The notes under the pieces: model-generated
Told to the model about the DNA's origin: nothing
What the model saw: only the letters and a program-made list of their open reading frames with translations
The model's database searches: none
Program-made: the position numbers and the translations under genes
Part shown: positions 44,901 through 56,400 of the stretch, piece after piece
How the letters are laid out: the number at the start of each line of letters is the position of its first letter
Position numbering within the stretch: position 1 is the first letter of the stretch
Assembly: GCA_963969365.1 (NCBI GenBank)
Contig: OZ017757.1
Coordinates: 1,798,001-1,862,000, forward strand
Source of the DNA: Asterochloris sp. CNOR1
Taxonomy: Eukaryota; Chlorophyta; Trebouxiophyceae; Trebouxiales; Trebouxiaceae
DNA: 64,000 bases
Direction of reading: 5' to 3'

Positions 44901-46439
44901 GTCCTCCAGTGCCTCAGGCGGTAGGGCTGCCCCGGCAGCAATGGCGCCGACAGCCCACTGCTGGTCTGTCTCGCTGGTGGCGTGGCGGGGCTGCAGCCAG
45001 GTGCACCGCCACAGCTGCAAGCAGGACAGTACACGTCTGCCTGTGCCCTGAAACAGCATGACTGCCCAGGGCTGCACATACAGGTGGCAGCTGAATGCGG
45101 GGAGGGAGAGCTGGGGGGGGGGGGGGGTGGCTCATATCATGCGGGCAACTCCACAGCAGCAGGGGCGTGCAGGCCATCTCCTTTTTGGTTGTGGTTGCTG
45201 ACACAGATGTAAGCATGTCCCTGGCCTACAAATGAAGCTGGCAGCTGGAGGCTAAGGCTGAGTTTTGAGCCCTGTTGTGTGGGAAGCAAGGGTGAGCAGG
45301 GCAGCTCGTGTCAGTAAGGCTGTTGGCCAGGAGGACACACAGAGGCCATGGTGACCATCTGTGCTGCTGGGCAGGCCCCCATGACATGATCTCCAGGCAA
45401 GCACCCTCACCAGACAGCAAGCTCAGGCCGCCTGCTGCCGCATTGCATGCCATCCTGAACACTCAAAAGGGGCCTTGCAAAAGCAGCAACCAGCAGCTGA
45501 TGCAGCTGCGACAACAGTGGGCAGCAGAGCAGCGGAGCCTCTGGCCAACCAGGCTACAGCATTGCAGGGGAGTGGTTGTCCCTTGCAGACTGGGGCATGC
45601 ATGGTGTGCATCTTGTGCCATGCTGACAGCCCGTACACGGCCGTGCACATCTCCCGCTGCTCTGCAGGCACAGCCTGATGCAGAGACTCTGCAAGCCTCA
45701 CCGCGTGGGCATACACTTCCTGCAGCTCATACTGTGCTGCAAGCCCTACGACGTGGACACAATTCCTCCTGGTCGTCATGTCCTTCAAGACCTGCACCAC
45801 CAACCACTAAGGCCATGCTGCGGTGGTCACGGGTTAATCATGCGCTGTCTGCGAAACCTGCAGGGTCATCAGCAGCATGCTGGCGATGCTTCACACAAGT
45901 CTTGCCAGGCAGGGGTGCTGCTTGTACACAGGCCTGGCACAGCCTTGCCTTGCAGCACTCTGCCAGGATGCTTGGGCTTTGCAGGTAGGTGGCAGCCTGC
46001 AGCAGGTCCTCCACAGAGCCCTCTGTGACCTTCAGGGCAGGCGGGAAGCACCGATGTCATGGACTGCACCTGCTGCCAGGCGCAAACGGCTGCATGAGCT
46101 GTCACTTGTGAGCCCAGCGCAGCAAGCGGAGCTACAGTACATGTCTGGGGCCAGCCCTCATGCTCTCACCGCCTGCCGGTCATAAATTACATGTAGGCAC
46201 GCCTGCACTTGAGCTGCAGTAAGCTGGGGCAGCTCCACAAGGGTCTTCCCATCTTCGCTGGCTGCTGGTGCCATCTGCTCTGCTGTGCTTGAGGCAAACA
46301 TAAGTCTGAAGTAGTCACAGGAGGCAGCCAGCACAATTCTATGGGCATGATGCCTGGTGCCTTCCCTGCTTGCCAAAATGCAGTCACACAGGGCCTGATC
46401 ATGCCAGAGCTGGCTTAGATGCTGCAGGTGGTCCGCCAT
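38968..46439 (-). CDS. BTB-BACK-Kelch (KLHL-type) protein, six Kelch blades
   Basis: Fourteen exons: 46439-46170, 46029-45949, 45791-45702, 44990-44859, 44467-44374, 43863-43782, 43104-42949, 42594-42460, 41666-41561, 40946-40853, 40522-40386, 40104-40014, 39535-39447, 39168-38968. The sum is exactly 585 residues, typical of KLHL proteins. The BTB domain starts at the N-terminus (LWHDQALCDCILAS, HAHRIVLAASCDYFRLMF, SVEDLLQAATYLQ). BACK follows (CVHVVGLAAQYELQEVYAHA, MLAVWLDQDPGRRRDATEQL). Six Kelch blades are marked by VVAGGHDE, a degenerate LEGATHN, LVGGFTA, LYLMGGQTS, IIVVGGMSGS and LYCAGGSARD, each followed by a W in the next strand. The family acts as substrate adaptor for CUL3 ubiquitin ligases; the target here is unknown. 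Intron 2 uses a GC donor (CAAG|GCAAGG). Several introns contain copies of the adjacent exon. Confidence 0.88.
39447..39760 (-). repeat. Kelch-blade exon with three degenerate upstream copies
   Basis: The true exon (39535-39447) encodes RIIVVGGMSGSRQ. Further 5' on the minus strand, copies at about 39618-39577 (CIAVAGSMSGSSD), 39684-39656 (HIAVVAP, shortened) and 39759-39722 (CTVVGNGMSGSSD) keep the core gcatgtctggctcc. They sit in the intron 40013-39536 as a head-to-tail array with a period of about 70-80 bp. Confidence 0.8.
41561..41816 (-). repeat. Kelch exon 41666-41561 and an upstream frameshifted copy
   Basis: The exon opens RMAICHRVEGPWHHLP. A copy at about 41816-41764 is nearly identical (gatggcaatctgccacagaggagggcccctggcaccacctgc), including a tgcag acceptor, but lacks two bases, so its frame is broken. 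The copies are about 140 bp apart. A weaker copy may lie near 42040. Confidence 0.75.
41919..41954. repeat. Perfect 12-bp inverted repeat with 12-base loop
   Basis: tgaccgtgaccg (41919-41930) is followed after 12 bases by its exact reverse complement cggtcacggtca (41943-41954). It lies in the intron 42459-41667 of the Kelch gene. The left arm is itself part of a tgaccg tandem run. No neighbouring gene or direct repeats suggest a mobile element. Confidence 0.8.
42283..42310. repeat. Short (GCAGAT)n microsatellite
   Basis: About four tandem gcagat/gatgca units lie in an intron of the Kelch gene. No coding role. Confidence 0.7.
43060..43510 (-). repeat. Tandem intronic units of about 130-150 bp beside Kelch exon 43104-42949
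   Basis: The motif tgtgccagggc(c/t)agtgtgcc..tgcccatgt..tgcagctgc(g/a)tgcttgc occurs twice (about 43500-43395 and 43350-43285). The stretch reading SLAWHACREHVFLC across the true acceptor at 43104 is echoed at about 43400-43340 as SLAWHCCGTHKLLC. These are diverged head-to-tail duplicates. Confidence 0.6.
44670..44990 (-). repeat. BACK-domain exon with two downstream copies
   Basis: Exon 44990-44859 ends LPPEALEDVLLALLWPLLDQLL before a gtgagc donor. A copy at about 44812-44751 reads LPPEALNDVLLALQRPLLHQLL followed by gcgagc. A third, decayed copy at about 44732-44697 reads MALEDVFLV. The second copy is open in the same phase, so it could in principle be included or swapped in. Confidence 0.75.
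45115..45127. repeat. Poly(G) run of 13
   Basis: Thirteen consecutive G on the plus strand in an intron of the Kelch gene. Possibly an indel-prone site or a place of assembly uncertainty. Confidence 0.7.
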
Positions 46440-46814
46440 TCAAAACTGCCTGTAATCGATACTGTTGCCTAAACTCAGCTTAGAGAGAGTAACGTGAACG
46501 TCAAAAGCTCGGCTGCGACTCCTAACCCCACACTGCCCCTCGGTCTGGGAGAAAGAGAGAGACTGATTCAACCCCTGTGTTGAGACCAAACTGCAGATGA
46601 TCTGACTCAAAAATCAGACTTTCTGCATCTGCTTAGTGCATGGCAATCCCTTTGCGCCACCCTATAGTGAAAGCACCATTGAATTCATCATTAACCAGCC
46701 TCGGCCCGTGCGTTCTTCCCTTTTTCTTTCTGGTATCTGGGGCTCTCACCGCTGGCAGTCGACTGCATCGCAAACCCTTCGATGCAAATTCAGTCTCAGC
46801 CACTGCGCAGCAAC
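46440..46814. promoter_or_regulatory. Divergent promoter region, Kelch gene / HU gene
   Basis: 375 bp separate the two start codons, which point away from each other. Both promoters must lie here or overlap the 5' UTRs. No defined box was recognised. Confidence 0.4.
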
Positions 46815-47796
46815 ATGTCTTCCTCTGCCAGAAACACTGCCCGGCTGCTGATGAGGAGCCGATGCATCCTACCAGGTGCCTCGCGCCAGCATTTTGCCAC
46901 CCAGGCTTCAAACAGCGGCGGCTTTTTCCCCCCTTCTCCTCCCAGAAACAAGACTGCAAGGCCGAAGGACGCTGCTGTGGGAAAGATGGCGTTTGCAGAA
47001 AAGCTTGCTGCCAGGCAAGGTCCTTTGTTGTGCAGATCAGCAGCTTCTGCCTGGCAGAGTGAAATCTGCGACCCATCTCATGTGTCAGGCTTCATGCCAT
47101 GACCTCCAAGTGTTGTGCCTTCCTCAGAATGAAGAAAAGTACTAAGGAGTGCACTGAGATTGTGGATCAGACACTGAGCGAGATCACAGACATTGTGGCG
47201 CGAGGCGGCTCTGTGAACCTGACTGGCTTCGGCAAGTTTGAGCCCAGGTGAGCCTGATCCTTGAGCTGTCCACCCTGCAGACTGCCGCCGCAGTCTGGCC
47301 CTTTGCTGTCCCTGTCTGCAACAGCACGCAAGCCTGCAACCTTTTGATGATGCAGGAGGCATCTGCACGTTGCTGCCTCTCCTGCGGCACCTGCAGCGAG
47401 GTCTGCATGTCATCATCTGCAACAGCCCTGCCAGTCTACTGTTGCTGCTGCAGATGACAATGTGTTCACCTCAGACACCTGTGCCCTAGCTTGACATGCA
47501 GTGCTCGATGCTCTTGGCACAGGACGCAACACAGAAACCCACACACTGAGTTCACAATACAATCACCTTAGCTTGGCCTGCTGCAGGGAGCACTCTGATG
47601 CAAGGGGCACTCCACAGCAACAGCCTCACACAAGTGCTCCATTTCACTCGGTGCTTGGGGCTGCTGCAGGGAGCGGGCTGCACGGAAGGGCCGCAACCCC
47701 AAGACAGGGGAGGAGCTTGACATTGCAGCGATGACAGTCCCGGGGTTTACCCCTGGAAAGCAATTCAAGGAAGCAGTGAAGGCAGCAAGTAAATAG
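46815..47796 (+). CDS. Organellar HU-like DNA-binding protein
   Basis: Three exons (46815-47014, 47128-47247, 47670-47796) give 148 residues. An in-frame upstream ATG at 46782 would add 11. The first 55 or so residues ([19 protein letters not shown], then ASRQHFATQ) look like a basic, Arg/Ser-rich presequence, more mitochondrial than plastid in style. The mature part follows bacterial [22 protein letters not shown] helix pair, [20 protein letters not shown] with the GFG(K/T)F turn and the [13 protein letters not shown] beta arm, and the C-terminal helix [16 protein letters not shown] bends and compacts nucleoid DNA. Intron 1 must use a GC donor (GCCAG|GCAAGG). The GT four bases downstream would put a stop just after the join, whereas the GC site restores the helix exactly. 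Plastid targeting remains possible. Confidence 0.88.
47587..47715 (+). repeat. Duplicated start of HU exon 3
   Basis: The last HU exon begins after ctgctgcag with GGAGCGGGCTGCACGGAAGG. At 47587, 83 bp upstream, the intron repeats ctgctgcag|GGAGCACTCTGATGCAAGG. The copy lacks the conserved RNPKTG coding and reads on as unrelated sequence. Confidence 0.7.
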
Positions 47797-48108
47797 GCCC
47801 TGCTGGCCAATGCTCTAGGCAGTCAGTTGTTGCAGCGCTGCCTGCCTGCTCTCGCCCTAGCTCCTCTGACGAACTTGCCCACGCTCAAGGTGCTGACAGT
47901 TTGAAGGCAGCTTTCATTATTGCTACCAGTCTGGCCTGAGTCAGCTCAGCTCTCACAGCACAAACAGCCATCTCCTAAGGGTGTTGGACTAGCAGTGAAA
48001 TGCTGAGTCAGCAGTGCAGTGGCCCAGTGCTGCTTCATACAATTGCTTTCTGCATTAGGCTGGGCAAGCTCTAAAGTAGACATCCAGCGGAGTCCAGTGC
48101 AGTACAGG
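47797..48108. other. Convergent intergenic region, HU / RbfA
   Basis: 312 bp between two stop codons. No coding exon or RNA gene is seen and no TGTAA was found on either strand in the expected place. Confidence 0.5.
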
Positions 48109-50067
48109 TCACTGTTTATTAGCACGCTCAGGATGACGCCTGTTACCTCTTTGTGAGTTCAATTGCTGCTCAAAGAAAGCAGCAGCAGCATCTTGGGGAT
48201 CTTCATCAGAGCCGTCCTCAAATTCTTCTTCCTCATCAAACTCCTCGTCCTCATCCCTGCTACCCTCCACATCAGCCTGCTCTTCTGCTTCAGCCCGCCC
48301 CTCACGAGCCATAACGAAAGCCTGGCTATTGAGAGATGCCAACTCCTTGCGCTCCAGATCTTCTGGACTGTCCTCCTCTCCGCGGTCAGCCCGAAGCTTG
48401 TCTAGAATGGACAGGACCTGCAGGAAGCAACATCACGCTTTTGCACAGGACCACACCAGGTTGAGCCATAGGGAAGAGCCACGCATGCTTCTGCTAGCAG
48501 CAAAGTTGCTGTGCCAGAGAATTCGAAGACAGCCGGCACCATCAGTGGCTGGGTTGCCAGCGCCAATGCACTGCCATGATGGGCATGGCCAAGCAGGGCT
48601 GCGGGATGCCTCGCCAATCTTAGACTTCTCGTGCAGGCTGCAGCTCCTGAGCATGGCCGCTGGTGAGCTTTCAGAAAGGATGCCGGACATGAAGCTTGCT
48701 GCTGCTGCCAGGTTGCATGGTGCAGCCTGTGTGAACTGCGCTTTGTATGCCAGTGACACTGCTTTGCTCTCTTCCAGACTGCACACTGGGTCCCTCTGCG
48801 AGAATGCACAGGGCACCCAGAGCCATGCGCACCTCTGCCCCGCGCAGTGCAGCCTCGTCCTCCAGAAAGCGGATCTCCGGGGCCAGGCGCAGATTCATGT
48901 TGTGGGCAATCTGAGTGCGAACGTAGCCCTGCAGCTTCTTCAAGCTGTTGACAGCCAGCACCTTGGCAGCGTCGTCATTGCTGAAGATGGAGAGGTAGAC
49001 CTTGGCCACCTGCCATAACGAGCCATGTTGCTGGGAAAGACTTGTCTCGAATGCCAGCAACATAGGTGACGAGGTGTGAGCTGCACAAAAGCACTCTTGG
49101 GGCAATGCCAGATCTTCAGACTGTGTGCAGCTCAAGGGTGCCATGAACGCAGTGACCAGATGTGATTGCCTGGTCAGCAAAGCAGATGCTCATTGCTGTG
49201 CAGCTGTCAGCATAGAGACATACATTTATAGCTCAGGCACAGGCTGCTCAGAAATTGCCAAGAGGGCACACCAGAAGGCTGCCAACAGCCTTGCCAAATG
49301 CTGAAAACAAGGCATTTGCTGCATGCCCTCGGGATGCAATAACAGCACATGCAGTGTGCTGCGGACCTGCAGGTCTTTTGACAGCTCCACCTCTGTGACA
49401 CTAGCAATTGCTGACATTGCAAAATCCTTTCCTCGATGCCTTTCAGGACAGACAGCAGACTGCAGGACCTGCAGTGCCAAGTGCCACAGGTCATCGGCTG
49501 GGCACCAACAGCGAAGACTCCTGGCCTGGGGCCCGAGCAGTTGGGCGGTTCAGCTGCATTGAGGCATCCCAAGTACTTTGCAATGCGTCACAAATAGCCA
49601 CCCCCTGCACGCTGCTTCACTGGTAGATGAGCACATGTGATCACCCCCGAGGAGGGATAGGTTTAAAACAGATATGCTGGAGACATCAGCCAGCAGCTGT
49701 CAACATGAGTGATGTAGTGCAACATGGGGCATGCAAGCAGCTGACCTTATCGTGCACCAGCATGCTGCCCACCTCCCGCTCTATCTGCCTGGCAACCTTG
49801 GCCTGTCGTCTGGGTTGGGCCTGCACTGGATGCTGGACTGTCAAGTGAAGGGCACTGTACAGGGCACAACACATTCAACAGCAGGAACCTCACCATGCAG
49901 GACACATCCAGTCTGCTACGCTTGTGCCCACTCCTGCTGGGCACACATCTTGACTGCCTGCACTGCTGCCGGGTGCATACCATGGCACCTCCTGCAGCCC
50001 TCACAGGCAGAGAGTGCCTGCACTGAGGTGATGGGGGTGTGCTGTTCAGGCATCCCAGCATGTTCAT
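48109..50067 (-). CDS. rbfA: Ribosome-binding factor A (RbfA), organellar
   Basis: Five exons (50067-49894, 49820-49746, 49468-49367, 49009-48833, 48417-48109) give 278 residues with every junction in phase 0. After a Cys/Arg-rich N-terminal extension of about 58 residues, fit for organelle targeting, the KH-like RbfA fold follows: QAKVARQIEREVGSMLVHDK, ASVTEVELSKDLQ, VAKVYLSIFSNDD, LKKLQGYVRTQIAHNMNLRL, APEIRFLEDEAALRGAEV. RbfA helps 30S maturation near the 5' end of 16S rRNA; plants have a plastid form. The unusual part is the C-terminal extension of about 80 residues, with a Glu/Asp-rich block (about 40 acidic positions, including DEDEEFDEEEEFEDGSDED). The start is the first ATG of an exon that is open further upstream, so the N-terminus is less sure. 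Plastid versus mitochondrion cannot be decided. Confidence 0.9.
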
Positions 50068-50424
50068 TTGTTGGGGTGAGCACAAGCAGTAGCGGCTGCT
50101 CTCCGCCACGTTTCAATTGACAGCTTCCAAGAAAGCAAATTGCCACAAAGAGGCCATGTGCAATATGCTCGAGGCCTGATCACGATTTTGCTGCCGCTCC
50201 AAGCTTGGCACAGGAAACATTCCTCGTTTACACCTGGCAATGTCATGTATGCCCAGCAGGCCTTGACTGAGTACGCATGAGGTGATTGAGTTACATGCTC
50301 TGGCCTCCCGGGACCAGACGAAGACAGCTGGGAGCTCTGGAGGCAGTTTTGTTGCCAGCGTTCAGGCTGCAGTCCTCATAGCTCAGAAGTAGCTCCTAGG
50401 CTGCCACTGAGCAGGTGGCTCAGC
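50068..50424. promoter_or_regulatory. Divergent promoter region, RbfA / CRAL-TRIO gene
   Basis: 357 bp between start codons of two genes that point away from each other. No individual promoter element is recognised. Confidence 0.4.
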
Positions 50425-53400
50425 ATGAACGCAGATGGCATCATGATGGGAGTGTTTGGCCGCAGAGCTGCCAAACTAGGAAAGGACGCCAAGTACGTCT
50501 CACCTTCACATCCCTGCTTGCATCTTGTGCACCCTGACTCCTGCTATAACCTCCTGCACACAAAGCTCAAAGTTGGCATGCTTCTGCATGCCCATACCTT
50601 CCCACTGCCTGCATGCTGGTGTGCACGAGGCCGCTGCCTGCAAACTGCACAGCCCTTGCCGGCTGCCCTTCTGGTGTGCACAATTTGGGATGTTCTATAG
50701 CTGCATTCTCGCCTGCAGGGCTCTGGCCCAGGCAGAGAAGAAGCTTGAGGACAGTGAGCTCAAGCAGGAGCACACGGCAGCGCCGGCTATCCAGGGGCAG
50801 GACAACACCAACAGGACTCCCGAGCAACTGGAGCATCAGGAGGAAGAGCCGCCCCAGGTGCACCTTTGTGCTGGTGCTGAATCTAGTGAACTTGAAAAAG
50901 CACACTCCTGCACAATCAAACGATGCAGAAACACTGCCTCTGCCTTGCGCCGCCAACACCCCTCAGCAGCTGGAGGATTGGGGGTGAAAGGAAGAGCTCT
51001 AGCAGGTGGTCACTTCGGCACCTCTGGCGTGGGGCATCTTGGGGCCAGGGGCATGGTGTTTGAATGGGTCCTCTAGCCTCCTGCCACACACTTAAGGCGG
51101 GTACTGCATGGTGGGGCTGGTCTCTGGCCATGCCTGCAGTATGAGCGATTGAGACCCTGGAGCAGCTGGAGCATAAGAGGAGCTGCGGCAGCTTGCTGTG
51201 CTGGCTTTATGCAGTCCTAAGTGCACAGGGGTGTGTGCAAATGCAACATCATCAAAACTCCTGCCACCGCTGGTCAAGCAGTGCAATGTCCCCATCCTCT
51301 TGGTGTGTTGGGGGGAGGGAAGGGGTGCCTAGCCTTGGCCCAGCTGCTCCAGGCTGACCAGGGTGCATATGGAGCGTGGGCTCATGTTGTCTGTCCCTGG
51401 TCAACCTTCTGGCCTCTTAAGAATGCCCAAAGAGAGGCTCACAGCGACAGCACGAGGTGCACCTCAGCAAATGCAGCTGCTCACTGCTTACACAGACTCG
51501 TCACCCTATGCGCAGGCCCAGATCGTGGCCTTCAGGCACAGGAATAAGGATTTGCAGATTTGGGTCCCCGTGCACATTCAGCAGCCAGGCACCCCATGGG
51601 TGGCAACTGCATGCATTGCTGGCGCCCCTCTGATCTTGTACGCAGGCCAGAACACTGGCCTGAAATGACGGCCATCATGACTTTGTTCAACGCTTTGCAC
51701 TGTCCTGACCTTCAGATCTCTCGTGCAGGCTCGCATAGTGGCCTACAGCGACAGTGACGAGGAGGACTTCAACAAGCACCACAGAACAGTGCCTGCGCCC
51801 TCAGGGGACGAGGGAGCAGCTGAGGCCTCAGCGGAGGAGGAGGCAGTGGAGGGCAGCAGCACAGTGCGGGTGCGCAGGCCTGCTCCAGGCAGCGTGGTCC
51901 GCATCGGGAGGAACGGAGCCTTCGCTGCTGCGCAGAGCAGCCTGGTCCCTGCAGCGCAGGCTGCAATGGCGCAGCTCACGCCGCAGAACGTTGTCAGGGT
52001 GAGCTTTGTCACTGTTGCCACACTGACTCAAGAGTCTCTGCTACAGGTTGCCGCCAATGCAGTGTGCCTGCAAGTCCACACACGCATGCTGATGGTGCCC
52101 AACACTGAAGGCTGAAGGGTGCACAGCGATGCCCAGCTGCTGTTACCAGTGCCTGCCTCTGATGGTCATCTTGGGCAAGCGGAGCTTGCCAGCAGCAGAG
52201 CACCTGCACCCTGCGTGGTCAGTTTACTTTGGGCCACTTTCTCAACAGAGAGTACACAGGTGTAGAGCAGCGCTGTGGATCCAGATCTGTGTCTGCCTGT
52301 TTGGGCCTCATGAACACAACCCTGTCGCTGCAGTCTCAGCTCCTTGCATGCTATTGTGCAGTTGCTGACGTTGACGGCCCTGCAGCATCAGCTGCCCGCA
52401 GCTGCTCGGGCGCTGGGGTTGCTGACAGTGGTTGTCCCTCTCCCGCGGTTGCTAGCGCACTGGTTGGTGAGTGCTCTTGGCGCCCTGGCTGGTGAATGTG
52501 TGCAGCACACCAGCCAGCAGGTTGCCTTGGTACACTGGTTGGTGAAGTGCTTTGCCACATGGGTGTGATGCATCGTCACTTGTCAGCATAGCGAGCTGGC
52601 CAGCCACCTGCATGCACAGCCTGGCTCACCTGCCTGCATCCACACCTGCAGCTGTGCTGTGGGATGAGGGTGCACATGTCCAACCCAGACCGCACCTGCC
52701 CTGCGGCTGCCTGTTGTGCTCTGTACCCAACTCTACCTCCCGCTGCATGCAGGGGTTTGCACACCGCCTGCCCCACCTGCCGCACCGGCTCTGCCAGGTG
52801 GCGCAACAAATCCGGCGCTTTGCGGTGCCTGCTGCAGTGCTCCAAGGTGTGACATTGTCTTATCGCCTGCGCAAGAAGCGTCGGCGAAGAAGACGCCAGA
52901 GAGCTCAGCAGGAGACTTTGAAACAAGGTCAGAATGACGAGAGGCTTCCCAAGCAGTCATTCGAACCCCTGACACACAGATCCTCCATATAAGCTGCCTT
53001 CTTAGCTGCCTATATCATTCAGACTGCCCCCAGAACAGTCTTGAAGCAGCCTGGCAAACAAGCTGCGCCCCTGACCCAGTGACTCAGTGCCTGTTTGAAG
53101 CACCAGCATGTAATCAGGATGCTGGCTGATCTTTGCTGGGTGTAGAGCTTCATCTCAGGTGTCTGAGCAGGCCTGGGCTCGGTCAATGTGCTGCACTGCC
53201 TTTATACGCTTGACACTGTCATGGCCAGTGATGCATCTGATGCATCAAAGCAATTATGTCAGCCGCATCCTTGCATCACCTGTGCTCCATCAACCAAACT
53301 GCCTTGGCTTGCATACAGCGGTGTGGCAAAACCTCTTTACATGTCTGCCTTACCATGACCCCTTCTGATCATGACCCCTTCTGATGCTTGCAGTGGATCT

Positions 53401-56400
53401 CTTCTCTGACCCTGACACCATGGCCAGGGCTGGCAGCACGCTGCCGTTGGGCTCGGATGGTCGCACCGCTGCCCAGACTGCCACACTGTTCCCTCAGGAG
53501 CTTGCAGAGATGAAGCATCTGCTGAAAGCAGACCTGGCCAGGCTGCCCGTGGACCGCTTCAATGGCACCGACTCCGAGCTCATGCGATTTGCCCACGCTG
53601 CGGGCCTGCGCAAGGTAAGCTGCAGCATGCTCTGCTCTATGTGGCCGGCACAAGATTGCAGGAGAGCTGCCTGGCTCCCTCCTCAAAAGGACCAGGATGT
53701 TATCGGGTACGGAAGTACCCAGCCGGAGCCGCCGGGGGCATGGTGACTTATGAATGGCACCAAATCGGCGCTAATGCTCTGTGGCTGGCTGCTTGCCTGC
53801 ACAAGATGACCACCAATAGAGGAGGGTGGGGAGGGGAGGGCTCATGGTCTTCCCTTGTCCTGCTGCTAGCCTGTGCATGGTCTGTTCTGCTGAGGCGCCT
53901 GTCTGCTGCTCACATCAGCAGATGAGTGCAACGTCAGCTGGGGCGTGCATGACTGCCCTGCCCATGCTGTCTGCTTCCCCTAGCAACTCAGCGCAATGGC
54001 AGCTGAGGTGTGTAAGGTCACTACTGTCCGATTCATGGGTAGCTGAGAGGGGTTTGTATGCTGGCCAGCACCAGGTGTGCCTGCCCCACAAGCTGAGGAC
54101 CAGGTGAGACGTCAGGGTCACGCACAGGTGTGCCTCAGGCTGGCATTGCCTGGTGTCTCTGAGGGGCATGCTGCAGTCAGAGTTCAGGCGCTAACATGGA
54201 AGTGGGGTTGTGCCTTGAGGCCTCTGAGCAGGGTAGCAGGGCACTAACCACTACTGATTTGTGCAGGCTAAGAGTGTCGAAGACAAGACAAAGGCTATTG
54301 AGGTGGCGGTCAGCCGTGTGAGGGCCACGCTGACATGGCTGCAGCAGCATCAGTTCTTGCTGCCTCGTGATATGATCCGATATGAGAACGTGGTGAGCTT
54401 AGACCTTCTACCCATTGCAAGTAAAACTGATATGGCCCAGCCCACACAGATAGATCTGCTGAGCTCAGTGATGCATGAGTTCGATCAGGGGCTGTGTGCT
54501 CTCACGTCACACAGCTCATTGGCTTGCATCCCGCCCAAGGTGGCTGCTGTATTGCATTCATAAGCCGGGCAACACCCTGCTCTGGGTCTGCTTTGCAGGT
54601 CTGCACCTGCCCAAAACAGGAATGCTGATGTGCAGTCGGCATTGGAACCGCGAGCCATTCTGGAAAAGCTAGTGCTGTCAACCTCCCTCCTGCCTTGCTG
54701 CTGCCAAAACAGGATCACTCTACAACTGCTGCTGCGCCACTGCCATCAAACTTGCTGCTTCACAGCAGGATTGCTGCCACTGGCGGGGGGCGTGCTGCTG
54801 CTGGAACATTGAGCGCTCCTGCAGAGGAAGAGTGGTGGGAACCCACTGCATTTCGCTGCAGGTGCGCTTTCAGGGGCGGGACAGCAGTGGCCGCCCCATC
54901 CTTGTGGTGCGGCTTACCAAGGCGTGCCAGGAGTGCCATGGCGAGCAGGCTGAGCAGGTGGCTGAGGCAGTGCTGTCACAGGTGTGGGAACCAGCCCAGC
55001 GTCCTGTTGAATGGTATCCGCCACAGGCTATAGCTGTCGCCTGAGCCGCCATACTGTCATCATCTACTGTGATGGAGACGCTGCTGCCAACATGTGCAGC
55101 AGTTTGCCTGCAGACCCCTGTGATGGTGTCACCTATGATCAGCCTGAAGGCAGACGTAGCCAGTGCTGTTGTGTCTGCCATCATGTACCCTCACAGGGGC
55201 AGCCGCAATTCAGCATTTTGGGTAGACGCTGCTAAACAATATTGAGGCTACAACTGCCTATCTGAGGCATTGCTGTCTGCTGGCCACTCGCATGCTGCTT
55301 GCCTCCAAGCCCCATGAGGCTGTGAGGTACAAGATGTCACAGTCTCCTCGGCCTGTGCGATCCAAATCAAGCATGGCAATGTGCAATGCAGGCCAGGCTT
55401 TGCAGACATGCAACGTCCTCAGGTACTGGGTCTGAGCCTGCCGCTGCATGCAGATACAATGCGCTGTGAGCGCCCTGCTGTCAGATGACCCCAGTGGGGC
55501 AGAGCAGATTGTGGCTGTTGTGGATGCCCGCGATGCCACAACGGTGCAGGTGGCACGGAAGCAGAGTATCTTCAAGGACGTTGCTCGGACACTGAGTGAT
55601 GTGAGCTTGCTGTGCGTCAGGATGCTGCTTGTGGCCACCCTGCATCCGTGTGCCCCACATCTGGCAAGGCCTGCAAGATTCCCTGTTGGCCTGCATGCTG
55701 CATCTCTTGGCGAGCCAGCTGCTACCTATGAAGCTGCATCTACCCTGTCATGAAACCCTCTCCACAGGGTCTGGGCAGTTGCGGCCTGCAGGGTCTGCAG
55801 GAAGGTGTTCTGGCTGTGGTGATGCTGCAACTTGCTGGTGATGCTGACATAACGTGCCGCAAAGTGGGCCGATTGAATGGCCATGGCACTGCTGCAGCAA
55901 CCTGGACACATGTACAGCCAGGCCGCAGCAATTGTCCTAACCCCTGAACTCCTGCTATGTTTCGCTAGCTGGGCTAAACAAATGCAGCATCATCAAAGCC
56001 CCTGCATCAGCTGCAACTTCATTGCGTCATTGAGCCTGTCTCGCACTGTCTGCACCACCACCCCCAGCAAGTTGCTTGCCCTGTCAATGCAGGGCCTGCA
56101 ATGGCCATGACATCAACTGCTGCAGCTTACCCTGTGTTGTTTCTCCCACTGCAGCACTACCCCAGCCGGCTGCACCGCCTATACTTGGTGGACGTACCCA
56201 CGCTGCTCAAATGGCTGGCCAGCGGCGTGCTGCAGATTCTGCAGCCCGAAACACGGGCAAAGGCAAGCTTGACAGCATATTGTGTCCATCACAGGTGCCT
56301 GGCAAAAACAGGCTTCTAGAAGCCAGTTCAGGAGAAAATGCTAGCTCTGTCGCCCATGCCATCACTTGTAAAGCTACTGACTCCAGTGAGAGCAGGAATG

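Noticed and set aside
45115-45127. G-quadruplex or telomere-like element at the poly(G) run
   Set aside because: A single homopolymer of 13 G without spaced G-tracts, inside an intron; no support for function.
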